From JBHHXG01 sp046756985 (GTDB lineage: Bacteria; Pseudomonadota; Zetaproteobacteria; Mariprofundales; Mariprofundaceae), in assembly GCA_046756985.1 (NCBI GenBank), contig JBHHXG010000080.1, positions 1 to 6,247 on the forward strand: DNA of 6,247 nucleotides, in the 5' to 3' direction. Numbering within the stretch: the stretch's first letter is position 1; the number at the start of each line of letters is the position of its first letter. The notes below the pieces were generated by a model. It saw only the letters and a list, made by a program, of their open reading frames with translations, was not told where the DNA came from and searched no databases. Shown here one piece after another: positions 1 to 5,743 of this stretch. Both the position numbers and the translations under genes were made by a program.

Positions 1-702
1 GTGCCGCAGGAAATCGCCTTTGATCCGTTTTTCACACCACGGGAGATTCTTGTGTTGACGCTGGGGCTTTACGGCAAGCCGGTGGATACGGCCTGGATTG
101 ATGAATTGATGTCCCATCTTGGTCTGAGTGAGCACGCCGGCAAGACTGCGCGCCAGCTCTCCGGCGGCATGCGCCGCCGTCTGCTGGTCGCCCAAGCCCT
201 GGTACACCGACCGCCGTTGGCCATTCTCGACGAACCGACAGCCGGCGTGGATGTGGAGCTCCGTCACCGTCTGTGGACATTCATGCGCCGGCTCAACACC
301 GAGGGCACAACCATTCTGCTGACGACACATTACCTTGATGAGGCGGAGGAATTATGTGACCGGGTTGCCATTCTTAACGAAGGCCACCTGTTGCATGCCT
401 CCGGCATGAAGGAATTGCTGACGGATGTAGCGGCAAGCCATTTGTGGCTTCGCTATGGCCAGGCGGTAGCGCTGGATGCCGATGCACGCACCGCGCTGGA
501 CATGTTTGAGCCATGGCTTATGGATGCCGGGCATGTACTGTGCCTGCGCCTGAAAAGGCAGGCGGACCATGGCTCCACGTTTCACGATGCCTATATGGCG
601 GCCGTGGCGCGTTTTGGCTCACCGCTCGATGCAGGTGTGGAGCAGGAGGATCTGGAAGATGTGTTTCTGCGCCTGACCCGGCACGGGGTGGATGATGGCT
701 AA
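1..702 (+). CDS. yadG: ABC transporter ATP-binding protein, YadG-like (5' partial)
   Basis: ATPase subunit of an ABC-2 type exporter; it would hydrolyse ATP in the cytoplasm to drive the permease encoded next. The reading frame is open from base 1. The first codon, GTG, is probably an internal valine, because it lies directly before PQE, the Q-loop (Gln3 in window numbering). Walker A and roughly 75 N-terminal residues should therefore lie upstream of the window (E. coli YadG is about 308 aa; 233 residues are visible). Visible motifs are the ABC signature LSGGM (53-57), Walker B LAILDEPT (73-80, with D77 and catalytic E78), the D-loop AGVD (81-84) and the H-loop His110 in TTHYLDEAE. The C-terminal EDLEDVFLRLT block is typical of this ATPase subfamily. 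The stop codon overlaps the permease start, so the two are co-translated. The substrate cannot be read from the sequence. The family call is firm; orthology to yadG is from remembered similarity. Confidence 0.93.
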   Translation: MPQEIAFDPFFTPREILVLTLGLYGKPVDTAWIDELMSHLGLSEHAGKTARQLSGGMRRRLLVAQALVHRPPLAILDEPTAGVDVELRHRLWTFMRRLNTEGTTILLTTHYLDEAEELCDRVAILNEGHLLHASGMKELLTDVAASHLWLRYGQAVALDADARTALDMFEPWLMDAGHVLCLRLKRQADHGSTFHDAYMAAVARFGSPLDAGVEQEDLEDVFLRLTRHGVDDG

Positions 703-1474
703 GATTACGGGTTGCAACCTGCGCGGTACCCGAACCCTGTTTATCAAGGAAACACGGCGCTTTCTGAAGGTGAAGACACAAACCATTCTGGCGCCGGTGG
801 TAACCGCCATCCTGTATGTGATTATTTTCCGTTATGCCATGGGAGAACGCAAGGTGCCGGGGCTGGAGGTGGATTATTTTACCTTTCTGGTGCCGGGGCT
901 GGTGATGATGGCCATGTTGCAGAATGCCTTTGCCAATACCTCCAGTTCACTGATCAGCGCCAAGATGCTGAATGTGCACATCTATCTTTTGATGGCGCCG
1001 CTTTCGGCACTGGAAAGCGTTATCGCCTTTGTTGCTGCTGCCGTGTTGCGGGCGCTGATTGTTGCCGCCGTGTTGCTGGCAACGATGGCGCCGTTTGTGC
1101 CGATTGCACCGGCACACATATGGACGGTGCTGCTCTTTGGCATTTGTGGCGGTATCATGATGGGCGCGCTTGGCCTGATCGGTGGCATGTGGGCGAAGAA
1201 GTTTGACGATATGTCCATGGTGAACAATTTCCTGATTATGCCGCTGACCTTCCTTTCCGGGGTGTTCTATTCGGTGGGGCAGCTGCCGCCACTGTGGCAG
1301 AAGATCAATGCCTGGAACCCATTTTTCTATCTGATTGATGGCTTCCGCTACGGTTTTCTGGGAACAGGCGACAGCAACCCCGTGGCAGCTGCATGGGTGG
1401 TGGTGATTGCAGCCATGGTCTGTGTGCTCGCATGCTGGCATCTGTGGCGCATCGGCTGGCGGTTGAAAGAGTAG
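692..1474 (+). CDS. yadH: ABC-2 type transporter permease, YadH-like
   Basis: Inner-membrane permease partner of the upstream ATPase, 260 aa, close to the usual length for YadH-type proteins (about 256). About six hydrophobic segments can be seen, near residues 31-47, 62-80, 105-133, 143-166, 178-195 and 232-251. The C-terminal half holds the ABC-2 hallmark: FDD at 171-173, then FLSGVFYSVGQLPP (187-200), NPFFYLIDGFRYGFLG (209-224) and a last helix. The start is ATG at 692 or the adjacent ATG at 695. Either overlaps the ATPase gene by 8-11 bp, and only a loose G-rich tract (685-691) precedes it, so expression probably relies on translational coupling. Related pairs are annotated as drug or polysaccharide-type exporters, but nothing here identifies the cargo. 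The gene ends 11 bp before the 3' end of a converging gene. Confidence 0.93.
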   Translation: MMAKITGCNLRGTRTLFIKETRRFLKVKTQTILAPVVTAILYVIIFRYAMGERKVPGLEVDYFTFLVPGLVMMAMLQNAFANTSSSLISAKMLNVHIYLLMAPLSALESVIAFVAAAVLRALIVAAVLLATMAPFVPIAPAHIWTVLLFGICGGIMMGALGLIGGMWAKKFDDMSMVNNFLIMPLTFLSGVFYSVGQLPPLWQKINAWNPFFYLIDGFRYGFLGTGDSNPVAAAWVVVIAAMVCVLACWHLWRIGWRLKE

Positions 1475-1485
1475 GGTGCGCCTGC

Positions 1486-3240
1486 TTATCTTTCGTTTCT
1501 TCCAAAGTTGAATTTCTTTTCGGCGAAGAGTTTCAGACAGGCATCCACGACATTCGGGTCGTAGAACTTTCCCCGCTTCGACTTGATCTCTTTCAGAGCT
1601 GTATCAATGCCGAGAGCGGGGCGGTAGGGGCGATGGTTGGACATGGCCTCGACCACATCGGCAACGGCCACGATTCGTGCTTCCAGGCAAATTTCATCAC
1701 CTTTCAGCCCCTGTGGATAGCCACTGCCATCCAGCCGCTCGTGATGCTGGTGGGCGATATCGGCAATGGGCCAGGGAAACTCGATGTCTGTCAGAATGTC
1801 GTAGCCGACTTGCGCATGGCTTTTGATCAACTCATATTCAATATCGGTCAGTTTTGCCGGTTTGGCCAGAATTTCCGCCGGCAGGTAAATCTTGCCAATA
1901 TCGTGGATTGTCGCCCCCAACCTGAGGCCGTCAATCCGCTCTGTATCCAGTCCCATCTCCTGAGCAATGCTGCGGGCAAGCTGAGCCACCCGCTGCTGGT
2001 GGTTGGCCGTGTACGGATCGCGGGCACCTACCGCCCTGGAAACAGCAACAATCGTACCGATCAGGCTGGCCCTGACCTGTTTGGTACTTCTCAGCAAAGT
2101 TTCCTGCGCCTGTACCTGTTCCCTGATATCCCGGATGAAGGCGTGGAACGTAACTCCGTCATCCGCATGCACGGGAACGATGGACACTTCCACGGGATAC
2201 GTATATCCGTCACGGTGCAGAGCCATGACTTTAAACGGTTTGTTAAGCGCTGCTCCTTCACCGGTAGCAAGGTAATGTTTCAGACCTTGCTGATGCATTT
2301 TGCGGAATTCCCGCGGGATGATGGTTTCGGCCAGTTTCCGGCCCAGCACTTCTTTCCGGCTCCAGCCGAACATCTCCTCGGCCCGGCGGTTCCACTCTGT
2401 AATGTCGCCCTTTGCGTTCATGCTGACAAATGCATCCAGTGCTGTTTCAATGATTCTTCTGGCGCTCTGTTCTGTGGTGCGCAGTGCCATTTCAGTGCGC
2501 TTACGCTCGCTGATATCCAGCAATGTGCCGATGATGGCCGGCCGCCCCTGGTGGTGTGCGAACGATCCAAAGACTTCAATTTCGATAACTTTTCTGTCCT
2601 TTGTTATGCCCCTGAATGTGTAGTGGATGCTTTCAATCTCATTTTCCATGCGCTTACGGATATTTTCCTTCACCTGCGGCCAGTCTTCTTCAAATACCAG
2701 TTGCTCGGGACCAAGCTTGTCTATCAGTTCTTCCTCGGCATAACCGAATATCTCCGCCAGTTTGGGATTAACATATCTGAACACGCCATCCTGAATAATG
2801 TAGATTCCTACCAGTGACTTGTTTGCCAGTTGCCTGAATTTCTCTTCGGACGCGATAAGGGCTTCATGAATCTTTTTGCGTTCGCTTATATCGCGGACGA
2901 TGCCGGTGGCATACCAGCGAGAGTCCTGCCTGAAGGCGGAGATGGACAGCTCCACCGGAAACTCGGAGCCGTCTTTGCGCCTGGCCGTGCATTCCGTGGT
3001 CTTGCCGATCAGTGGACCTTTGCCTGTTTTTGCAAATGTTGCAAAGCCTTTTCGGGCTTTTCTGCGTGTTCGCTGAGGAACAATCAGATCGTGCAGATCC
3101 CTGCCGATAGCTTCTTTAGCGCTATAGCCGAACATTTTCGTGGCGGCCCTGTTCCAGAGGGTAATCTTCCCCTGATGATCGATGCCGAGGATGGCATCCG
3201 GTATGGTGCGAAGCAGGGATTTAAGCTGATTCTCCATCAT
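1486..3240 (-). CDS. PAS-PAS-PAS-HD-GYP cyclic-di-GMP phosphodiesterase
   Basis: Predicted cytoplasmic sensor enzyme that hydrolyses c-di-GMP, 584 aa with no membrane segment. Three PAS domains lie at about residues 5-120, 130-245 and 258-373; each ends in a DI(S/R)E-type linker. A short probable coiled coil (374-395) leads into an HD-GYP domain (about 396-575). Its metal and catalytic residues are present: H414, H446-D447 with K450 in HDIGK, H475, H499-H500 and D527. The GYP motif is intact as HHERLDGSGYP (499-509), which argues for an active enzyme. The position that supplies a third-metal Glu in some HD-GYP proteins, four residues before H414, is Tyr410. The gene follows the diguanylate cyclase gene on the same strand. 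The start is uncertain: ATG ATG at 3240 and 3237 fits the PAS fold, yet has no Shine-Dalgarno sequence. A strong one sits at an in-frame ATG at 3318, separated from this frame by one TGA (3268-3270). The ligands of the PAS domains are unknown. Confidence 0.93.
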   Translation of the reverse strand: MMENQLKSLLRTIPDAILGIDHQGKITLWNRAATKMFGYSAKEAIGRDLHDLIVPQRTRRKARKGFATFAKTGKGPLIGKTTECTARRKDGSEFPVELSISAFRQDSRWYATGIVRDISERKKIHEALIASEEKFRQLANKSLVGIYIIQDGVFRYVNPKLAEIFGYAEEELIDKLGPEQLVFEEDWPQVKENIRKRMENEIESIHYTFRGITKDRKVIEIEVFGSFAHHQGRPAIIGTLLDISERKRTEMALRTTEQSARRIIETALDAFVSMNAKGDITEWNRRAEEMFGWSRKEVLGRKLAETIIPREFRKMHQQGLKHYLATGEGAALNKPFKVMALHRDGYTYPVEVSIVPVHADDGVTFHAFIRDIREQVQAQETLLRSTKQVRASLIGTIVAVSRAVGARDPYTANHQQRVAQLARSIAQEMGLDTERIDGLRLGATIHDIGKIYLPAEILAKPAKLTDIEYELIKSHAQVGYDILTDIEFPWPIADIAHQHHERLDGSGYPQGLKGDEICLEARIVAVADVVEAMSNHRPYRPALGIDTALKEIKSKRGKFYDPNVVDACLKLFAEKKFNFGRNER

Positions 3241-3267
3241 CAGGCTGGTTGACCGGCAAGGATTGAG

Positions 3268-3318
3268 TCACGGGGGCACATCGGTAATTTCCAGGGAAGT
3301 GTGTAAATACGGTTTCAT
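3268..3318 (-). CDS. Possible 16-codon leader ORF, or the interrupted true start of the HD-GYP gene
   Basis: A short ORF, MKPYLHTSLEITDVPP, begins at ATG 3318 with a near-ideal ribosome binding site (AAGGAG, 6 nt spacing) and ends at TGA 3268-3270. It is in the same frame as the HD-GYP start 27 bp after the stop, and that downstream ATG has no visible Shine-Dalgarno sequence. Three readings are possible. It may be a translated leader that feeds ribosomes to the main gene by reinitiation. It may be the genuine N-terminus broken by a nonsense mutation or sequencing error; read-through would add 26 residues. Or it may be a remnant. There is a run of five C residues just before the stop. The peptide has no recognisable family, and it lacks the runs of one amino acid expected of a classical attenuator peptide. 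Confidence 0.45.
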   Translation of the reverse strand: MKPYLHTSLEITDVPP

Positions 3319-3324
3319 GAGTAG

Positions 3325-3330
3325 CTCCTT
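3325..3330 (-). promoter_or_regulatory. Strong ribosome binding site for the short ORF at 3318
   Basis: On the minus strand AAGGAG (within GGAAAGGAG) lies 6 nt before ATG 3318. It is the best Shine-Dalgarno sequence near the 5' end of the HD-GYP gene and shows that ribosomes most likely load here rather than at ATG 3240. Confidence 0.7.
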
Positions 3331-3331
3331 T

Positions 3332-3343
3332 CCTACTATAGAC
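3332..3343 (-). promoter_or_regulatory. Motif GTCTATAGTAGG upstream of the HD-GYP gene, possible -10 region
   Basis: The minus-strand sequence GTCTATAGTAGG contains TATAGT, a plausible -10 hexamer, and matches at 11 of 12 positions the element upstream of the diguanylate cyclase gene (4909-4920). It ends 13 nt before ATG 3318. No convincing -35 hexamer lies 16-18 nt further upstream. If it is a -10 box, the 5' leader would be only about 8-12 nt and would overlap the Shine-Dalgarno sequence, so promoter function is uncertain. The shared motif could instead be a regulator site. Confidence 0.35.
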
Positions 3344-3377
3344 TACTGCCAAGCAAAGAGACTGTGTAACTGGCAAA

Positions 3378-4889
3378 TTATCCGGCCCCGTAGGCGTAAA
3401 AACAGCATTCGTTGCCCTTCAGCTTGGCACGGTACATGGCGGTATCGGCGCATTTCAACAGCGTTTCGCTGTCCTTGCCGTCCTCTGGATAGACCGCAAT
3501 ACCGATGCTGCAACCGATGGAGAAGCGCTGACCCTTGAGTACGAACGGTTCGGTCATACAGGCCAGTATTTTCCGGCATACAAGGGCTGCATGTTCCGGT
3601 TTTTCCAGGTCTGTCAGAATCACGGTGAATTCATCGCCACCCATGCGCGCAATAGTATCCTCTTCGCGCACGCAGGAGCGCAGGCGCTGTGCCGCCTGCT
3701 TCAGAAGCATGTCACCCACATCATGTCCCGATGTATCATTCACGGATTTGAATCGGTCAAGATCAATGAAAAGGACTGCAAGACTCTGTTGACGGCGGCG
3801 CGCCCGCACCAGTGCCTGGGCCAGCCGGTCGAAAAACAGGGGGCGGTTAGGCAGCCCGGTCAGGCTGTCGCTATAAGCCATGTGTTCCAGTTTTTCTTCC
3901 GTTTTCTTGCGCTCCATGGCGAGAGCAATGATGCCACCAAGCATCTTCAGCAGCCTGATAATATCCGGTGGCCATAATCTGTCTTCTCGCACCGAATCAA
4001 ACCCCAGAAAGCCAATAACTTCCTGAGCTGTGAGCATGGGCACACAGATGAGTGAGCGGATACCTTCCCGCTCAAATTCCTTTTTTTCACTGGCTGCCTC
4101 AGGGGGCAGACTGGCCACATGTGGAATATTGACCACCTCCCAGTTGCGCATTTTCCCGGTGAACCATGGAAAGTCCTCTGTTCGCAGATCCTGAAGCCTG
4201 TCAATATGGGATTCGATACCGTCGGCACACCACTCATGCGTATTGTCCATGATTGACAGCTTGCCCCGGAAGCGGAAGGCATAGCTGCGATCCACCTTCA
4301 GGAATCGGCCAACGCTTTCAAGCGCCCGGTCAATATAGGCATCAATCGCGGTGGACAGGGCATTGATAAACTCCGTGGCAATGAAAGTGATCATGCCTTC
4401 CAGTTCGGTATGAAAACGCAGCTCTTTCTCCACTCGCTTGCGTTCGGTGATGTCCTGGATCACGCCGACGATCCCGGCTCTTTTTCCGTTCACAAAATAC
4501 GGCGCACCGCTGCCTTCGCCGATGCGGTGTGTGCCGTCCCTGGCGATAAACGTCAGTTCCATGGATTTTATGGGTTCGCCTTTCAGGACACGTCTGATCT
4601 GCGCGGCGGCACGCCTGGCGGATTCCCTGGTCAGGAGATGGAAATCCTTCAGCGGGCGGCCGATAATCTCCTCGGGTTTATAGCCAACAAAGGCCTTGGA
4701 AGACGGGGAGACATAGCGGATGCACAGCCGGGTGTCGAACGCATAGACGATATCATGGACATGATCCAGGCAGAGGCGGAATATATCCACCTGCTCCTTG
4801 AGAGCCTGATAATCAAAGGCGGAATCATCCGAAGCCTTTACCCTGCCACCTGCCCTGGCTGTCTTTGCCTGCCGATCCTGTTTATCCAT
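3378..4889 (-). CDS. PAS-GAF-GGDEF diguanylate cyclase
   Basis: Predicted cytoplasmic enzyme joining two GTP into c-di-GMP; about 503 aa from the chosen start. Domains in order: PAS (about 29-149, ending in the linker QDITERKRVEKEL), GAF (about 164-326, with the FDSVREDRLWPPDIIRLL block typical of GAF domains joined to GGDEF) and GGDEF (about 337-500). The active-site motif is intact, MGGDEF with GGDEF at 417-421. The metal and substrate loop DLDRFKSVND is also present. R408-E-E-D411 lies five residues before GGDEF, the exact spacing of the RxxD inhibitory I-site, so product feedback inhibition is predicted. No EAL domain is present. The frame stays open upstream to a TTG at 5027, but that extension resembles no domain. 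ATG 4889 is preceded by GGAG at 10 nt and by a TATAAT box, so it is preferred. The HD-GYP gene lies just downstream, giving a synthesis and degradation pair. Confidence 0.93.
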   Translation of the reverse strand: MDKQDRQAKTARAGGRVKASDDSAFDYQALKEQVDIFRLCLDHVHDIVYAFDTRLCIRYVSPSSKAFVGYKPEEIIGRPLKDFHLLTRESARRAAAQIRRVLKGEPIKSMELTFIARDGTHRIGEGSGAPYFVNGKRAGIVGVIQDITERKRVEKELRFHTELEGMITFIATEFINALSTAIDAYIDRALESVGRFLKVDRSYAFRFRGKLSIMDNTHEWCADGIESHIDRLQDLRTEDFPWFTGKMRNWEVVNIPHVASLPPEAASEKKEFEREGIRSLICVPMLTAQEVIGFLGFDSVREDRLWPPDIIRLLKMLGGIIALAMERKKTEEKLEHMAYSDSLTGLPNRPLFFDRLAQALVRARRRQQSLAVLFIDLDRFKSVNDTSGHDVGDMLLKQAAQRLRSCVREEDTIARMGGDEFTVILTDLEKPEHAALVCRKILACMTEPFVLKGQRFSIGCSIGIAVYPEDGKDSETLLKCADTAMYRAKLKGNECCFYAYGAG

Positions 4890-4908
4890 GTTGCTCTGTC
4901 TCCGGGCA

Positions 4909-4920
4909 CCTATTATAGAC
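4909..4920 (-). promoter_or_regulatory. Motif GTCTATAATAGG with perfect TATAAT, likely -10 of the cyclase gene
   Basis: On the minus strand GTCTATAATAGG contains a consensus TATAAT (4912-4917), 19 nt before the cyclase ATG and just upstream of its GGAG. The predicted transcript would have a leader of about 20 nt. At 17 nt spacing the -35 position reads CCGCAT, far from consensus, so an activator or another sigma factor may be needed. The same motif, with one change, recurs upstream of the HD-GYP gene. Confidence 0.5.
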
Positions 4921-5085
4921 AACCAAACATATCCATGCGGCAGAAATAAGCCACAGGGACACACTTTCCATTTATCAAAACTTTCCCCGTCATCTGCACA
5001 TGGCCAGGCAATCGAAAAGCAGGGCAAAGAACGTCTAAATATCCCGGCATCTCTCTCTTTTTCGATGTCGCCGGCTCCCGGTCGA

Positions 5086-5113
5086 TTGACTTAGTGTAAA
5101 ACAAAACTAAAAT
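5086..5113 (+). promoter_or_regulatory. Predicted sigma-70 promoter of the vapBC-rlmE operon
   Basis: TTGACT (5086-5091) and TAAAAT (5108-5113) are separated by 16 bp, a good match to the housekeeping -35/-10 pattern in an AT-rich stretch. Transcription would begin near 5120, leaving a leader of about 25 nt that contains the vapB ribosome binding site AAGGAG (5134-5139, 6 nt before ATG 5146). I see no other comparable promoter before vapB. Confidence 0.65.
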
Positions 5114-5122
5114 ATGTTTTAC
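5096..5122 (+). promoter_or_regulatory. Inverted-repeat operator candidate over the vapBC -10 box
   Basis: GTAAAACA (5096-5103) and TGTTTTAC (5115-5122) form a perfect 8-bp inverted repeat with an 11-bp spacer enclosing the -10 hexamer TAAAAT. Half-site centres are 19 bp apart, about two helical turns, fitting a dimer or tetramer bound to one DNA face. AbrB-type antitoxins, alone or with their toxin, are known to bind palindromes at their own promoter, so this is the natural autorepression site. The sequence shows the symmetry; binding is inferred. Confidence 0.6.
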
Positions 5123-5145
5123 GACAGAGGAAAAAGGAGAACGGC

Positions 5146-5355
5146 ATGGAGCGGGTTAAGGTATCCAGTAAATTCCAGATTGTTATCCCCAAGGCGGTGC
5201 GCGAGCGCATGCGCCTTACGCCGGGGCAGGAAATGGGGGTGATCGAGAAAGGAGGCATTGCGCATCTTGTGCCGCTGAAGACCTTGGAAGAACTGCAAGG
5301 CATTGCAAAGGATGCCAACATCGAAGGCTTTCGTGAAAAGCAGGACCGTTACTAG
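5146..5355 (+). CDS. vapB: Antitoxin with SpoVT/AbrB-type DNA-binding fold (VapB-like)
   Basis: Antitoxin of a type II toxin-antitoxin pair, 69 aa, predicted to neutralise the adjacent PIN toxin and to repress its own promoter. The N-terminal part (about 3-46) has the swapped-hairpin AbrB/MazE pattern: VKVSSKFQIVIPKAVRERM, then a PGQE turn and GGIAHLVPL. The C-terminal tail (about 47-69), with the ending GFREKQDRY, is where such antitoxins usually wrap the toxin. The start is well supported by AAGGAG 6 nt upstream. Its stop TAG shares a base with the toxin's GTG start, giving coupled translation, usual for antitoxin-first pairs. A perfect palindrome over its promoter fits autoregulation. The family call is confident; naming it VapB rests mainly on the PIN-domain partner. 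Confidence 0.9.
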   Translation: MERVKVSSKFQIVIPKAVRERMRLTPGQEMGVIEKGGIAHLVPLKTLEELQGIAKDANIEGFREKQDRY

Positions 5356-5741
5356 TGCGGTTGGTGGATTCCTGTGGCTGGTTGCATGTATTTAAGGACA
5401 CATCACTGGCAGACACCTATCGAAACATTCTTCAGGAAGCCGAATCGGAAACGCTTGTACCAACGATTGTGCTCTATGAAGTTGCCAAGGTGATTGAGCG
5501 TGACATAGGCGAAATCGTGGCCATGGAATGTGTGTTGCGAATTCAGCAAGAAAAGATCATTGATTTAACGGATGCGCTGGCGCTCGAGGCAGCCGGCATT
5601 TCGCTGGCCCACGGGCTGGCCATGGCCGATGCCATTGTTTATGCGACAGCCCGCCAATATAAAGCCACGCTTTACACCTCCGATGCCAACTTGAAGGGCT
5701 TGCCCGGCGTGCAATTCATTGGCTGGTCGCCTTCCAGATAA
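5355..5741 (+). CDS. vapC: PIN-domain ribonuclease toxin (VapC-like)
   Basis: Predicted Mg-dependent endoribonuclease toxin, 128 aa, a normal VapC length. The four acidic PIN residues are all visible: D5 in VDSCGW, E42 in LYEVAK, D92 in MADAIVYATA and D110 in TSDANLKGL. The site therefore looks intact and the toxin probably active. The start is GTG at 5355, sharing its G with the antitoxin stop (TAGTG), with a weak AGGA 9 nt upstream. A later start would lose the N-terminal strand carrying D5. Related VapC toxins cut initiator tRNA, other tRNAs or the 23S rRNA sarcin-ricin loop; the target here cannot be inferred. The stop codon is 2 bp before the rlmE start. Confidence 0.92.
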   Translation: MRLVDSCGWLHVFKDTSLADTYRNILQEAESETLVPTIVLYEVAKVIERDIGEIVAMECVLRIQQEKIIDLTDALALEAAGISLAHGLAMADAIVYATARQYKATLYTSDANLKGLPGVQFIGWSPSR

Positions 5742-5743
5742 GC

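Noticed and set aside
1..3. GTG at base 1 as the true start of the ABC ATPase.
   Set aside because: The residues after it are the Q-loop, so a start here would lack Walker A. The gene almost certainly continues upstream of the window.
1393..2817. A 474-codon open frame on the plus strand opposite the HD-GYP gene.
   Set aside because: Its translation shows no domain I recognise. It lies wholly antisense to a gene with three PAS domains and a complete HD-GYP motif set, and its start lies inside the permease gene. It is best explained as a frame shadow.
3268..3270. In-frame TGA as a selenocysteine or read-through codon joining the short ORF to the HD-GYP protein.
   Set aside because: There is no SECIS-like hairpin I can see after it, no selenoprotein is known in this family, and the residues after it resemble no conserved sequence. 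A leader ORF or a mutation is simpler.
3347..3375. Inverted repeat TGCCA-N19-TGGCA between the two c-di-GMP genes.
   Set aside because: Only 5 bp pair, with a long loop and no T-run. It is likely to occur by chance and is too weak to call a terminator or operator.
4890..5027. A 46-codon N-terminal extension of the diguanylate cyclase to a TTG start.
   Set aside because: The extension has no domain character, contains the TATAAT box and ribosome binding site, and has a poor start codon. ATG 4889 explains the protein better.
5044..5082. GC-rich CCGGC/GCCGG pairs upstream of the vapBC promoter as a terminator or operator.
   Set aside because: Arms are about 5 bp with a large loop, and no gene reads into this divergent region that would need a terminator.
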